Of a DNA stretch of 64,000 nucleotides, positions 35,144-47,282 are shown piece after piece (the stretch's first letter is position 1; each line of letters opens with the position of its first letter). Under the pieces are notes generated by a model that saw nothing but the letters and a program-made list of their open reading frames with translations, made no database searches and had not been told where the DNA came from. A program made the position numbers and the translations under genes. This DNA is from Eucalyptus grandis (taxonomy: Eukaryota > Streptophyta > Magnoliopsida > Myrtales > Myrtaceae). The stretch covers positions 13,335,001 through 13,399,000 of the forward strand of contig NC_052622.1 of the NCBI RefSeq assembly GCF_016545825.1, read 5' to 3'.

Positions 35144-36222
35144 AATCCACCAATTGTACAAACTTCATCACTTTTAAGAATTCCTGTGGGATCGGCTGTC
35201 CCCATTAGATAGTAAGAATCTGGAATAGGAATCCTTCCTCCTTTCAAACTCTTCTTTTCATCATTCATCAGGATGGACAGACGATTTTGTAGGTGTGTTT
35301 CGTCCAGAGGAATCCCAGATAAGATCATTCTGGCCGCAGTGAAACCATCCTTCTCACCATGATTCACCAATACTGTTCATACAGTAAAAGAACAAAAGGA
35401 AAACACGAGGGAAAATGTTTACACATCAAATAGCAATTGAAGGAAATATGCACCCAAGGGAAGTAAAAGCAGCAAAGATGAATAGAGATGCATTTTTTTA
35501 CTTATGCATATTTCGAATCAAGAAAAATAAAAGAAGCACATCCAAGTATAGAAAAAAAAATTGGAGAAAAATCTCTTTTTGGACTGTTTTAAGAATAGAC
35601 AATATTTCAATAGTCCAAATGTTCAGAAGAATACTACCTCTTAGAGCTGCTCGTTTACTAGAGAAGACACTATTTGCATCTCCCAGAGCTTTCTCCACCA
35701 TGTCCAAAAGAAATTCATTAGGGACCCCACCATAGCTTAAAAGTGCAATCAAAATCTTTGAAAGATATGCAAGCTTTGGTTTATTACTGCATCAATGAGG
35801 ACCAAGGTCTAATCAGTTCTTCCAAAAAGGTAAAATTTGATGGCAAAAAAAGCTCCAAACAAAAAGCAATTGGATTTAGTAATTCACAAGAAAAACATGT
35901 CCCATGTTCAAATTAAACTGCTGAAAGAACAAGAAAGCCGCTAACTTTTCAGTATGTTAATGTAAGGGTCTTTTAATCGGCTAACTCCAAAGGAAAATCT
36001 TAACACAATGATCAACAAATCAATAGCATAGCCAGGCAACAAACCCACAAATAACACCGTGATCACGGTACTAGGGGTCAGAGGTACCATAAGAACCTCA
36101 AGAGAATTAATTAAAACAATGATAGCCTGCTGGCAAAATATGTTGGTTGTACCTTGTTTGTACTATTTCGAGTGCATCAACGGTCCTAATATCTAAAAGC
36201 TTCGGGTCCTTTTCAACCTTGA
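35144..36222 (-). pseudogene. RDR (plant RNA-dependent RNA polymerase, RDR3/4/5 type) fragment, arm A
   Basis: Cellular RDR enzymes copy RNA into dsRNA. Three exons on the minus strand: about 36,222-36,153 (KDPKLLDIRTVDALEIV), 35,786-35,638 (LIALLSYGGVPNEF ... SVFSSKRAALR) and about 35,365-35,144 (NHGEKDGFTAARMILSGI, then IPDSYYLMGTADPTGILKSD and EVC). The blocks are collinear with the RDR-gamma subfamily. The catalytic DFDGD motif, which in the family follows this part, is absent: after EVC the sequence jumps to GT61. Upstream exons are absent too, replaced by PheRS-beta. It is plant, not viral, by intron structure and family motifs. Confidence 0.8.
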
Positions 36223-37916
36223 TCATCGACGGTCAAATATGAATTGTATGAGGAGGAGCTACAGATTAAAATTCGGCCAAAACAATTAGAATGGAAATAT
36301 ATCGCAATATGGAGAATTATTGCAGCTGAAAAACTAATAACTAGACTCACACTTAATAATACAATGTAGATTTTCCTAAGCAACCAAAACACTACAACAT
36401 CAATGATCTAACCAAGTTTTTGCATATAAAATGACCGGCTTGACAAACCGCATTCCTTTTATCCTTTTATGCTTCCTCTTGTGAGCATGATGGATAGGAG
36501 AAATTCCCACCAGAACACATGAGACTTCTATTGCACTCTCATACTGATACATTATCACTAAAGGCAGCAGAAATGAAGTTGGAGAGAATTTCTTTCATGT
36601 CAACTATCAAACTGACTTTCATTTGGGCTCGTGAAACCAGTCTAACCAGTCTGGAGTATAATTAAATAGCATGAAAACAGTGTAATCTATCCGCAACTGG
36701 AGTAACCAAATATCATAGGACCTGAATGAGCTAGATTAGAACCCCATGTGCAAAAAAATTTGAAACCAATCTTTTTAAAAAGCTGACCCCTGTTCAAACA
36801 GGATAAACAGCTTAATGGTCAACCATAATTGGTTGTTGCCTAATTAATACATCACCAATAAACATCAGTCCACAGCTAATCAAGAATTTATGAAGCAATA
36901 TCATCCATTGTTGTCAAGCAAGGCTCTAGCCTAAAATAAGGGACATGTTACATTAAAAGTTTGGGATGAATCCTTTAGCAAGAAATTTTTTTAACCTTTT
37001 CTTTAAATGAACCCAAAGAATGTATTAGCAAGGTAGATCTTAAGTCATGAAATGATATTCCGGAAAAAATTAATTTTTGTACTACATTATAGCATCTTTC
37101 TTATTGACATTAGGCACTTGCTTTCCCATATCGAATTTTGTGACACCGCATGCAAAAGTTCTTTTTCCCCATATGGTACCTAGCAACCGGTGAGAGAGAG
37201 ATGAAATAAGAATGGACTGCTAAGTTCAGTGTAAAGGTGTACATAGGAAAGACAATGTTCAAAGAAAAGCAAAGATGTATAGAAGACTACACATTTTCAC
37301 CTTTTTCCCTGGCTCTCTTAAAAGTAATGTTATAAGCATAAGACTAGGCTCTGGAAGTCTCCGACTGTGCTAATGTAGAGTCGACAGCTGCTTTTCTAAA
37401 AACTTGGCCCTTTTACTAAAATAATATACCTCCTTTCTCAGTTTTGTTTAGAGAAAGGAACAAAAAGGGTCAAAGAACATGACCTAATTTCATCTTTTTC
37501 CTTGAGGGAATGCACGAGAATGACCAGCCTTACTTGAGGTGCTTTTGGAGTCGCCACATTGGGTGCCGCCGGGCAACTCGGTGCTTTTGAGAACACTAAT
37601 GACACCTAAACAGAACAATTGATCTCACTTCAACTCATAAACGAGACCAAGCACTTAGTGGCTTAATGTGGCAGAAGATGCTTGAAGGCCTAGATTATTT
37701 TCTCTTTGCAAATTGAACCCGATGCATCCATCAACCCCAAATAACTCAAGGTTGCAATATTAATGACTTAAGTGGCAATGGTTGAATCAAAACTAAGTCA
37801 ACACGTCATTACATTTAAGTGGTTATTTATTATTTTCCCTTAACATCAATATGCGCACTTCATATTTATACATGGAACTCACATTACAAAAAGAGTGTAT
37901 GAAGAAACCAAGATAC
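36223..37916. other. Intronic or intergenic stretch between RDR and PheRS pieces, arm A
   Basis: No coding match recognised. The same 1.7 kb lies in arm B at 52,531-54,228. It could contain the junction between the two captured gene fragments; I cannot place it. Confidence 0.5.
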
Positions 37917-40034
37917 CTCTTTGAATCATAGATAATAGTGGAACACAAAGCGAGTTCTCTATTATGTGCAAGAACTTCTTCAATTTCAAATCTCGACGCA
38001 ACAAAGTAGCGAAAACAGGTAAAACAACATGGCAAAAATGAGGAACTATTAGATAATTCTTCATTTACAGGAAGATATCAACTAGCACACTGAATAAGCA
38101 AGTTCCAAGCATAATATATATGTAACAAAACAAATATGACAGTTATAAAAAGACCATTAAAAGGAGCAGCTATTGAGGACCCACCTTATAAAATTCCATT
38201 AGTTCATCGGCTACGAAGTTCTTCACCTAATATCGAACAGAAACTAAGGCGCGATCAGCCAACACATCAATCGCAGTTGGTAGAGAAAACAAAACAAATA
38301 TATAAATGAAAGCAATCTCATGAATTCAGAATTGGCATTAACATGTTAAGCATACTTAATTTGGAATAATTCACTTTGCAAAATAGTAATTAGAAATAAC
38401 ATGCTAATGCATTGGAAACTACAAAATTTCCTTTTTAGTTACTTAGTAAGTCTCCTTAGAGCACTTTGTTAACAAAAGGGCACTTGTTAAGCATACTTAT
38501 TTAATATGATTCACTTTCCAAAGAAAAATTACAAATACCACAAGAACAATCTGTGCATCCAATTGAAAACCATAAAAATTTCTTAATCAACTACTTAAGA
38601 ATTGCCCCTAGAGAACAGTTAACAAAATCCTTACAAATATATAGATCTTCTCCACAGATCAGACTCATGGCACATGCATGAACAGAAAAATACAATCTTT
38701 ATCATGAAACTACCCGCTTCAAGGGGACGAAACTTATATCGGAAGGCGGCAAAGCCCGAGACCAAAGGAAAAGGAACATGAGCTGCACTTCTTGTAACAT
38801 TTTATCATACTTTGCTCTAAGAAACATTTAGCCGTAGATATGTAGCAGATATATAACTCGTACATATTAAGAAGAAACATTTAGCTGTAGCAAATATATA
38901 ACTCATACATATTAAGCTAAACCAAATGTGCAATTCCTTGTCATGTTTGTTTTCGTCTATGCTTTATCTAGTAGATGAGCACTTCTGATAGCGAAACATA
39001 ATACTACGAATTTTTGGGATCAAAATAGAGTATCTCGGATATATATAGTAATACCATCCTCTGGGACAAGCTCGAGAGGATGACAAAACTTGAACTGGTC
39101 AAAGCTTGTCTAGCTAGCCGCAACTCCTCGAAAACATGTAATAGATGCTTTGAGGCAAAGTGTGGGGTAGAAAGAAGCTTCAAGAGGGAATCCTTAAGGC
39201 ATTTAAATATATAGAGAGAAAAAAAGGAAAGAATAGGTGAGCACAAGCTTCCAGCCCGGATAACACTCTATCATGACAAGATCCATTATGCCAACAATCT
39301 GAAAATCTTCCATTTAAGTTCTAACTGGGCCTTAGCTTCAAGCGAGGATAGTAGGACATGTGCAGAATTCTTCATTTTAGATTCTAGTTTAGGCAATTAG
39401 TTCAAACACACACCTCATAGCTGAAGGGGCCTTCTAGTGTATCCAAGTCGTGAGTCCCAATTGCAACCGGTGTTCTTCACCTAAAATATCGAGAGAATCC
39501 GAGCATGTCAATCCAAGCGAGAACATTTTGAGGATCTAGCATAAGCACAAGCATCGATGTACTAAGTGGAGGGATTGGGGAGCTGGGCATCTATTACATG
39601 CAAGTAAAATATCAAATTGAATATAGATCTCGAGAATGAAAACTAGTTCAAGCAACATATCTATCATCACCACTTCACCAAATTATTCAAAACAACTCAG
39701 AGAGTCCTCTCTTCACATCCGGGCATTTCTCACAAATTATTCAAAGATCGAACCACACAAAGCATCTCGATAGCCATTACGAGCAACATGGTCCGCCAAA
39801 GACTTTAACCCATCCGAAGACAGACACTAGCATCTTAAACCCCCGAACCAAAACTCACCCACGACTCGCGAAACAGCTCCAAACCCATCCGAAACACACA
39901 ACATCTAACCGAATGCCGAATCAGCTTCGCAGTCACCTGTTCGCCGGAACTTCAATTTTGTAGATGACTTCCTCGTCCTCATTAGTCTCCTCTTCCAGGT
40001 GCTTCTCCCTTCTGATGATCGCCTTCTCCGTCGT
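37917..40034 (-). pseudogene. Phenylalanyl-tRNA synthetase beta-subunit fragment, arm A
   Basis: Cytosolic PheRS beta charges tRNA-Phe with its alpha partner. Minus-strand exons: 40,034-39,937 (TTEKAIIRREKHLEEETNED, then EEVIYKIEVPANR, after a ccag acceptor), 39,480-39,414 (VAIGTHDLDTLEGPFSYE), about 38,752-38,714 (LPPSDISFVPLK), 38,226-38,185 (VKNFVADELMEFYK) and about 37,997-37,917 (DLKLKKFLHIIENS). The order matches the family. The first exon with the start codon is absent, and a GA-rich leader with a transposon-like end stands in its place. The last exon has lost its acceptor and is frameshifted (NSLCVP where arm B keeps NSPVFPVIYDSKR). All downstream exons are missing and replaced by RDR. 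Confidence 0.88.
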
Positions 40035-40499
40035 CTGGCCAGCACAAACAAAGAAGCCCAACCCCTCAGCCTTTGAAAAAAAGAAAAAATCCCCCCCAAA
40101 AAAAAACCCAGGTCTGATTTGCTCCCGGTGGTTCGCCGATCGGAAAGAGGGAGGGCAGAGAGAGAGAGAGAGGGAGGTCGCGGTCCTCTCGCCCGACCCC
40201 GTGCGGTGGTTCGTCAATTGCTCGAGGTCCTCTCGCCGGTCCCGTGCGGTGGTTCGTCGGTTGTTGGCGGTGGTTCACCGGTCGGAAAGAGGGAGGGCAC
40301 GGAGAGACCGGGAGGTCACGTCTGTTCGTCGGAGAGAGAAAGAGAGAGGGAGGGAAGAGTGAGAAAGGCGAGAGAGAGGAGAAAGAGAGAAAAACCCAGC
40401 AAATTCGAGTGAGCGGGAGCGAAAAAAATTTGAGCTGACCGTCCTTTCTTCTGCGGTGCAGCCGAGCCGAGCCGACCAAAAATCAGCGCCTTCCTTTTT
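40035..40499 (-). other. GA/GC-rich leader with imperfect tandem repeats, arm A
   Basis: Occupies the place of a PheRS-beta first exon. It contains repeated phrases 'gtgcggtggttcgtc', 'gtcctctcgcc' and 'cggaaagagggagggca' (about 40,130-40,300) followed by GAGAGA-rich DNA. Long frames on both strands are by-products of base bias. It could be a 5' untranslated leader and promoter. A counterpart lies at 49,954-50,419. Confidence 0.55.
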
Positions 40500-40595
40500 C
40501 AGCGGGTCCCGCTCGGGGACACGTGGCGGTATTTCATTGGTTAGTGCGCACCAGGTCAGGGGATGACGTGGCGCGCACTAACCACTGAATATTTT
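40500..40595 (+). repeat. Terminal inverted repeat-like end, arm A
   Basis: Runs CAGCGGGTCCC ... GAATATTTT and is a diverged copy of 368-460. Contains a G-box (CACGTGGC, about 40,520) and the palindromic ACGT pair. The large inverted repeat ends a few bases beyond it. Confidence 0.75.
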
Positions 40596-40603
40596 CTCGC
40601 CGA

Positions 40604-43416
40604 ATTGCAAAAGATGGAACATTGTCGGTAGGTGGTTACCAAATAGTCAATTACATATATAGAGTTTGCGGTTCTGTCTCTTTTTAGTATTTTTCTCCCT
40701 AATTGATGAACTTGAGAGGAAAAATGACACGAAAGATTTTTGAACTTTGACATAATATGTAATTTGTCTTTGGACTTCTAATTAGAGTACATGAGTCAAA
40801 AAAGATATAGAGCCAAATTTGAAACTTCATGGAAATTCAAAATGTAATTCCCAAATGTTATTTTAGCATTCAGTTCGTTTTGCTCCCCTCCCCTCCTTCA
40901 CTCAAGGAAAGTCTTAGGTATTACGTAAGACTAGGGGCAATTAGTAGATGAGTTTGAATAATTTCTAATCCTTAGATTATGTCGCATTTGTTGCTCAAGT
41001 CTATCCATAACTCAAAAAGAGAGATCATGTTGAAATTCGCCGAATTAAACTGAATTGGGCTTTTTAACTACATAGCCTTATCCAAGCTCACTCAAATCAG
41101 TCTTCAAGTGATGTGGCTCAAGCAAGCTTGGTCACCTCTAGAGTTAGAGGTGTCAACGGTTTGGTTGGGTTCGGTTTTTTTGAAAAACCAAACCGAATTG
41201 AATCATTAATAAAAACTTCCGAACCAAATGAATGAGACCCAACCGAATACGAATCGAACCGAATTTTGGTTTAGTTCGGTTCGGTTTGGTTTTTCGATTT
41301 ATGGTTTTCAACTTTAGTTTTCCGTTTTGCATTTATTTTGTTTTTTTTTTTTTCTGTTGTATTTTCAAGAAATAAGCTCTTATCGGTTTGTTAACTCCGT
41401 TCGATTCGGTTAACCGAAAAACCGAACCGATAAAAAAAATTTCAATTTTTAATGAGAACTCAACCGAATGAAAATCGAACCAAAAAAACCAAATTTTTCG
41501 GTTCGGTTTGGTTCGTTTTTCAGTTCGATTTTTAACACCCCTACCTTGTCATGTTATGATAAAATCAATTGAAAAAGAGAATAGAAGCTCGGTACGGAGT
41601 TTAACCGGAAGGTGTACGGCATTGACCTTGTATTGATCAATTTTTTTTTTTTTTAACTAACGCAAATGTATGTTTCCATGTGAAAGATAGAGACGCGCCA
41701 CCTGCGACGACAATATTCTGATCATTTCTCAGTACCAAATCCCCGAAGCCGACCTCACCTCCGGAGGACCTTTTGACTTCGTGCTGCTTCGATGGCCATT
41801 TTTCCTAATATTTTAAGGTCCGTCCGCGAGGATTTGCTAAGGAACGTGTGATCAGGACTTGGAGGTGGAATCGTGACGGAATTCCTGGCAATTTTCAGAC
41901 TTTTCCGTACGACAGCCCTACCTTACCTTTCATGGAGGGCGACCGTACGCATATGCAGACAAGAACCGCAACTAAACAGACGATGATAAGCTATGTGATA
42001 AGCTTGTTGACTTTTTTCGGGTTTTTTAAAATCCCTTTGGTCAAACGAATATTTCATAAGAAAAAAAACGTTTTCCGCATCAAATTATCTTGGGCAGAAT
42101 AAACAGATCCTGAATGTGGCTCTTCCGGGAACTTGGGGTTAAATGCATTTATGGTTCCGAACTTTTTTGAACGTTCAATTCTAATGCTTCAATCGTTTTC
42201 TTTCTCACATTTATGGAAAAAGTTGTGGGAGGTGAGTGCTTCTTGTGATTTATGCTGAACGCTGTTGGCTGTGAAGCGGTTCCACGGTCACAAAAATAAA
42301 ATAAAATTTACGGATGAAAAAGTAATCAACTTGTAAAGTTTAGAGACTGCGGATGCTTTGATCGTTAATGCGGTTGTTCATGTTGCGAAGGAGTTGGGGA
42401 TAATGGATTTATCGATTTGTCAAGATTTAATCATCGGTAGTGGTCCAGATTGGATGTATGTAGCTATGCCTATATTTTCCAATTTTTTATTATTATTAGA
42501 AGGAATAATTAAAATAAAAGCGATACTTCTTTCCTATATAGAATCCAAGCACATGGGCTGACGTGTCATCTTTATTTCTTTTTGTCAAGTCATTTTCGAG
42601 TTTTATTTTGCATGTTCCGCCCAAATATAGAATTATATATTTTGCGAAGATAATTTAAGTTGGTGAACTTGAAAAAAAATGTTGTATATTAAATTTGGTA
42701 CTAGGTGAAGATTTACGTTGGTCGCATCATCGAAATTTATGGTAGGGCTGCCGATGTATATTTATCTGTCATTCGAGCAATTCTTATACCAATTGTCATA
42801 AAGAAAATGTTGATTAACATAAAAATAAATTTTCCATTTTACTATATTGTGTGTGCGTAAGAATTGTCTGATGCTTATGTATCGCCCAAAACATCCTGGT
42901 GATTAGGGAGGTGATTAGCTTGTTTTTAAGGAGAATTCCGCGTGTAGAATGGAGGTTAACTCTTTTGAGTGACGGTTGTGCTGTGTGACCTCTAATGCGA
43001 GTCGTCATGAGCCTAATCAAACGATGTTTGTTTTCGAGTTATGTTCGTGAATCATAGGAAAACATGACTGGGCGATCTATGTCGCTGCATTGAGACGTTG
43101 TTTTCTAATAATGTTGAAGCAGATTGAGTCTTAAGTCTTTCATGCAATGTTTGTATTATGCAATAACTCGCGTGATATCGCAACCTTTGATCAAGTGATA
43201 TTAGTCGATGCTTGTTCAACAATCGTAAGCTTTCTTGCCTTTCTTTCCAATAGCCTAAATTTTTGAGAAAATGATCTGTCCCATACGGTACTAGAGCACG
43301 GATCAAAGAGTCCAGATTCGACTTACACGCGAGAGAGAGCGTTAAGAAGTATGTTGCAAATACAACGGTTGGCACGTAATGTCAGGATTTGAACGTTTGA
43401 TCCGTCCTCTGATTCC
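40604..43416. other. Spacer left of the MLO-like gene
   Basis: Unique between the arms. I searched for the first MLO exons (N-terminal TPTW block and LMLLGF block) and did not find them. Frames at 41,848-42,102 (+) and 43,052-43,375 (-) are not recognised. A palindromic repeat lies at 41,145-41,543. Confidence 0.5.
41145..41543. mobile_element. Palindromic MITE-like repeat rich in AACCGAA/TTCGGTT
   Basis: About 400 bases with near-terminal inverted motifs TAGAGGTGTCAA and (reverse complement of the right end) TAGGGGTGTTAA. The inside is filled with GGTTCGGTTTGGTT and its complement, so it can fold on itself. Ends of the type TAGGGGTGT are typical of hAT-like MITEs. No convincing 8-bp target duplication is seen. 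Confidence 0.6.
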
Positions 43417-46400
43417 ATGTCTAACAGTGCATACGTGACGGAGGCCGTGGCAAGCTCGTTTCTTCCATGCAAGGATGCAGTGGAGTTTGCCGAACCAGCT
43501 GTTTCTTCTGCAACTCAATTGTCAGCAGCATCAGGCTTGAAGCCAGACTTCAACACCTCACTTGAAACTGCAGATGACGGATCGTTTTGCACGGCAAAGG
43601 TGGAGAAAATAGGATAAATCTCTAGAAACTAGTCATCCATTTGGGTTGTCATCATCCTTGGAGAATAGTGCACATAGTTTATTGAGAATTGTCTATAAGC
43701 CTTACTGCAGTTTCTCGGGACTCGTGTAGTCATGTTAAAAAGACCTCATCTAGTCTCTCATGAATAATTTAACGTTTTTCATCTTACAAGATTCAAGCAC
43801 CTTCTAATGCCAGTAATTTTTGGCTGAATAATTTGTGAACTTCATATAACATATGCTTTAATGCATGAGCAACCTGAATACTGATGCTCAGAAGCATTGC
43901 CAGCCCTAGATTTCTTTGGAGATAAACCATCTTTTTCTTTTTGTACTGATTGCATGCTCTTCCTTTGGGTTGACAAATTTTCAGGGTTTGGTTCCTCTAA
44001 TTTCGAGGGATGGGGTGATGCAGCTCAACATCTTCATCTCGGTGCTGGCCGTTTTTCATGTTTCTTACTGCCTCGTTACCATGTACCTGGGAATTGCTAA
44101 GGTAATAAACGTCCTGGCAAATGATTAGAAGATCATTGCAGTGCATCTTAAATTATAAACTTGTGTCCTCACATTCATGGACTCCAATAATGTGGAGCTC
44201 AAGCACGATCCGAACTAGCCACCATTTTGATCAATCATTTACTAGCGACAGAGTCGAACGGTTTTGATGGAGTGATCGATGTGTTTGGTTTTGTCAACAG
44301 ATGGCAAAATGGAAGGCGTGGGAAGAAGAGACTCGAACCCTTGAGCATCAGATTGTTCATGGTAAGCTTCGACCTCCTCTACTGGTCCTTGTCTTCCCGA
44401 TCTCACCCCATAGATAGAGTTGCAATTTTAAGATGCAGATATTCATGTTCTGATCAAATGTGATTGTTTTGAGAAATTTGTTGCTCTTACAGTAACAAAA
44501 CTGGAGCTGAGCTGGGAAGCAATGATTCCCATAAATGATTTTGATATACTCTCGGCATTACTATATTTGCTTGCAGATCCAAGGAGATTTCAGTTTACGG
44601 ATCAAATGTCATTTGGGCAGCGGCATCTGAAATTCTGGAGTCGCCATTCTCTTTTACTTTGGCCAGTGAGTTCGCCGTAATCATGAGCTAGGAATTGAGT
44701 ACCTCGTTAACAACTTGTGCATGCACTTCAGACCTGTCAATAATTGAAATTAGCAATTTCATTCACATGTCATGATACCTATATAAGTTGCAGAGACAGC
44801 CATCACTCTCGTTGAATGGATTATTCTATAGAACATGTTGCAAAGGCTGCCATCGCCCCATAGATACATGAACTGAACTTGCATTCTTACTATTTGTTAC
44901 AGCAGGCATACAGAACGATGTATAACCTAGGAATTACACATTAAAGATTATGATCATGTTGCCCAACAGAGCCAAACTCAGTCTGGCCATTGATTTATGG
45001 TATCGTCGTCAAGTCTGGTTTCGGATTCCTGACCAAAATTATTCTTTATTATCATTGTTCAAGGTCTGTTTTATCCGACAGTTCAGAGGGTCCATATCAA
45101 AAGCTGATTACTTCACTCTCCGTCATGGATTCATCATGGTAAGAGGATGTCTTCTTCTACCTTGTATTGGCAACTCTGGGTTGGAGATCTACTCATGGAC
45201 GTAGCAATGATTTCTGGACTTGAAGAGTTCGTCGATGAAGCACTACTGCACAAAAGTCCTTTTACTTCATAGTTCAAGAGAAATGAAAAAAATGAAATAG
45301 GTAGTTGTGAGTCATCACCTCTATATTCAATGACTAACTGTATTCTTTGTTTTTACTTGCTCCTAGGCTAATATCTCTGGAGGTAGCGATTTCAACTTTC
45401 AGAAGTTCGTTAACAGAGCTTTTGATGATGATTTCAAGAAAGTGGTTGAAACCAGGTGAAATATTCCCCCCAAGTATATGTCCGGCTTCAGACTAGATTC
45501 TGCATCTTGACTGCCAAAATGAACGAGATTTTTCATCCTTTTACTGAAAAGGCGAAGTAATAATGACCATTCTTGCAGATTTTGGATTTGGATCTTCTCC
45601 ATATTCTTCATATTTTTCGGTGCGCACGGTAAGACAATACCTTGCGATATGCACAAAGCTTATGAATATGCTACAACTCCTTTTAAATGTTCAAGTAAAA
45701 TGGTATTCAATTCATAGAACTCTACTCTAAGCCAGAAGCAAAGCTATCCATTTGCTTGACACTTTCAACCTGATTGAGTGCAGAGTTCTACAACTACTAC
45801 TGGCTTCCTTTCATCCCTCTCGTGGTATGACCTGTGGTTTGTCATGTTGCTTTGTCTGTGACGAGCTGATCTGATCAAGAGAACCCTTTTCCTGTTGCTT
45901 AGGCCTCATTCATCTTTTGCAGATTGTTCTAGCTGTCAATACAAAGCTCCAAGTGATAATAACACAAATGTGCGTGCAGAGTTGCTCTGCAAATTCTGTG
46001 ACTCGAGGCACCTGTCTTGTGAAGCCCAATGACGACTTGTTCTGGTTCAGACAACCTAAATGGCTCCTCCATCTCGTCCAGTTCGTCATGATCCAGGTTT
46101 GTATTGCTGTTGTCTCATCACTTCAACGAAAAAATATGATGAACAAAGCAAGCAATTTAACTCCCATGTACAGTATAACGGGCTAAAAGAATGAGTGCTT
46201 CCATGAGTCTAGCTGCTGACATCAATGGACAACAACTAGAAACAAATAAGACAACTTCAGGCATTACATTTTCTCTTCTTTGATTTGGTTGCAGAACTCC
46301 TTTCAGCTGGCGTTCTTTGCATGGACATGGGTAAGTCTCTTCGAGCAAGGTCAATTGAAACGTTTGTTTGTTTCGATTGTTAACTGATCCTGTTTGCAAT

Positions 46401-47149
46401 AACAGTATGAGTTTGGCCTTAGATCTTGCTTCAACCAAGAAACACAAGACATTGCCATAAGGATTTCTATAGGTGTGGCAGTGCAGATCCTGTGTGGTTA
46501 TGTGACAATGCCCCGTTATGCGCTTCTCTCGCAGGTACAATTTCACAAATCCTAGAGGTTCATTCATGTCACTTATGGTTCATTCTAAGATCCAGCCTGG
46601 AGAAACGGCGAGACTGGTTTGGTAGAGTAGAGATATGGTCTGCAAGGTGCTTGCATAATCGTTTGTGATGTTGTGTCTAAGCAGATGGGCTCCGGGATGA
46701 CAAAGGCTGTGTTTTCAGACTGCGTAGCGGAAGGTCTCAGGAAATGGCACAAGGATGCGAGACACAGGCTTTCAAAGAGCAGATCGATTTCAACCATAAA
46801 CTCTTCGAGACCATCTTTGTCTGACCCTTCGATTTCAGATAGATACCTGCAAAACCAGGCCAATGAACTTACCTCAGAAACCGCCACAAGCCCTCCTTCT
46901 AGCGCTGCCAATGTAGCTGAAGACGCACTGCAATATCACCGCATCTCTAGTGCGTCGATGTTCAACTCATTGACACATGAAATTACTGAGGAAGAAAGTC
47001 CAGTGATCATAAGCAAGAGGGTTGTTTACAATGGGGAGATCTCCTTTGCCAGGAGCTGGAAAGACTCGGGACACTTAAAGCAGACCGGAGATTGTACTCT
47101 GACAACCGAAGGAGGCGTCTCTGATCAGTTCACTGGATTCGATCGCTGA
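43417..47149 (+). CDS. MLO: MLO-like membrane protein gene, 5' end not found
   Basis: MLO proteins are seven-helix plasma-membrane proteins with a calmodulin-binding tail; some condition powdery mildew susceptibility. Exons by splice signals: 43,417(or earlier)-43,599; 43,985-44,101; 44,301-44,361; 44,577-44,665; 45,064-45,138; 45,367-45,455; 45,579-45,628; 45,784-45,824; 45,923-46,096; 46,295-46,330; 46,406-46,534; 46,685-47,149. Reading frame and phases join through all of them without a stop. Landmarks: YVTEAVASSFLPCKD loop, LIFISVLAVFHVSYC-type helix, WKAWEEETRTLEHQ, VCFIRQFRGSISKADYFTLR, FKKVVETR, EFYNYYWLPFIPLV, KPNDDLFWFRQP, MGSGMTKAVFSDCVAEGLRKWHKDARHR (binding region, split by the 20-residue reporting limit: MGSGMTKAVFSD, then GLRKWHKDARHR). 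About 500 residues result, lacking the first roughly 80 of the family (first helix and most of the second). It sits alone between the inverted arms. Confidence 0.85.
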
Positions 47150-47282
47150 CGTCAAAGTTGGATGTGAATTCTGTACCTTTTGTACATGGTATAGCAGCAA
47201 CTCTAAATGTACGGAGAAGTGATCTCCTTAAAGTACTGACCTTAGAGTACTCAGAAGTGATCTCCTTAAAGTACTAATTTTA
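47150..47282. other. 3' flank of MLO with short direct repeat
   Basis: The phrase 'gaagtgatctccttaaagta' occurs twice (about 47,215 and 47,254), with 'ttagagtact' between. Probably within the 3' untranslated region. The last TTA is the target site of the next element. Confidence 0.6.

Larger units (their letters stand above)
29863..40603 (+). repeat. Large inverted repeat, arm A (10.7 kb)
   Basis: Arm A matches the reverse complement of 49,850-60,531 over its whole length with sparse substitutions and small indels. The inner end is at the 'gagaaaatattc' motif and the outer end at 'aataaagcaaggtcttt' (29,864). It holds a kinesin-14 fragment (+), then on the minus strand a GT61 domain, RDR exons and PheRS-beta exons, ending in a transposon-like terminus at 40,500-40,595. 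The spacer to arm B is 9.2 kb and carries the MLO-like gene. Confidence 0.95.

Noticed and set aside
34253..35161. GT61 start at 35,161
   Set aside because: That codon is TTG preceded by TGA TGA in frame. The first ATG is at 35,143.
35144..36222. Integrated RNA-virus polymerase
   Set aside because: The motifs (PDSYYLMGTADPTG, LIALLSYGGVP) and the introns match the plant cellular RDR family.
43052..43375. 107-codon minus-strand frame as a gene next to MLO
   Set aside because: No recognisable family and no splice context, and it directly precedes the oppositely oriented MLO exon. Left unassigned.
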